Part shown: piece after piece, positions 63,780 through 64,000 of the stretch
Position numbering within the stretch: position 1 is the first letter of the stretch
Layout: each line of letters begins with the position of its first letter
Assembly: GCF_902167145.1 (NCBI RefSeq)
Contig: NC_050096.1
Coordinates: 267,800,622-267,864,621 of the forward strand
DNA: 64,000 nucleotides
Source of the DNA: Zea mays
Taxonomy: Eukaryota; Streptophyta; Magnoliopsida; Poales; Poaceae
Reading direction: 5' to 3'
Translations under genes and position numbers: made by a program
The notes under the pieces: model-generated
What the model saw: only the letters and a program-made list of their open reading frames with translations
What the model was told of the DNA's origin: nothing
Databases searched by the model: none

Positions 63780-64000
63780 AAAAAACATAAAGTGACGCCG
63801 CCAAATCATCACATAAAAGGCACATCTAAGCGTCATAAAAGTAAAACCGTCTGCCGGCTCTTGGCGCCTGACAATATATGACGAATCTTCGTACCCTTAT
63901 GTGACAACAAAAAACTATCGTCATAAAATCTTCATGGCCTCATGAAATTATGACAACTCAAAAAAATCCATCATATTATGTGACATTATATGACGATAAC
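63780..64000. repeat. TGACG/CGTCA-rich subterminal-like region
   Basis: Short repeats in both orientations: TGACGCC, GCGTCATAAAA, ATATGACGAA, TTATGTGACA, TCGTCATAAAA, TTATGTGACATTATATGACG. Such clusters mark the subterminal regions of plant CACTA and related DNA transposons. The terminus would lie beyond the window. Confidence 0.5.

Overview
The window is plant nuclear DNA, almost certainly from a grass and most likely maize (Zea) or a close relative. The sequence shows Copia and Gypsy LTR retrotransposons nested in one another, MuDR-like and hAT DNA transposons, MITEs, eukaryotic introns, and only one gene that looks like an ordinary host gene. There are no operons, rRNAs, tRNAs or CRISPR arrays. 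Family names such as Opie/Ji-like, Reina-like, Tat and Ale are my assignments from domains and LTR structure, not from a search.

Layout. 1-3408: the 5' part of a minus-strand SIRE-type Copia element, inserted in the left terminal inverted repeat (TIR) of a Mutator-like element (MULE copy 1, 3409-8463). 8464-10340: a probable hAT-like MITE and unassigned DNA. 10340-13546: a 5'-truncated plus-strand Copia joined to scrambled filler DNA. 13547-16877: a heavily decayed Copia whose LTR carries a 575-bp hAT. 16878-18232: unassigned DNA, two MITEs and a probable 3' UTR exon. 18233-31482: a probable host intron filled by a minus-strand chromodomain Gypsy (18717-29809). That Gypsy itself contains a young Ale-type Copia (23886-28751) and a broken second Gypsy (19130-20199). 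31483-32230: exon of the one host gene, a conserved 93-aa protein read on the minus strand. 32505-32745: a phosphodiesterase gene fragment. 32767-55574: MULE copy 2, split by a plus-strand SIRE-type Copia (35219-54611). That Copia contains a Tat-lineage Gypsy (42921-52057) and, in its 3' LTR, a 921-bp hAT (52848-53768). 55575-62820: two more minus-strand Copia insertions. 62808-64000: a GRF zinc-finger gene fused to the Copia remnant, then a TGACG-rich stretch resembling a DNA-transposon end.

How the parts fit. Six insertions can be ordered from target-site duplications read directly: CTTTT (Copia in MULE 2), GGGAG (Tat Gypsy in Copia), CTTCGCGC (hAT in LTR), GTCCG (Ale Copia in chromovirus), TATGTGAC (hAT in old LTR) and CCCATGAC (hAT MITE). 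Two of these have a paralogous empty site elsewhere in the window. LTR pairs differ by about 1-1.5 percent at most by eye, so most of the stack is young.

The most interesting items are these. (1) The MULE has two convergent intron-containing genes, one starting near each TIR, as in MuDR: a transposase and a small second gene of about 205-214 codons. (2) Dense GGAC-n-GTCC palindromes occur in both Copia and Gypsy LTRs, and in the Gypsy they recur about every 21 bp even inside Gag coding sequence. (3) The host intron is inflated to about 13 kb. (4) A 4-nt hairpin loop is inverted between two LTRs. (5) A recent Copia lacks its integrase core.
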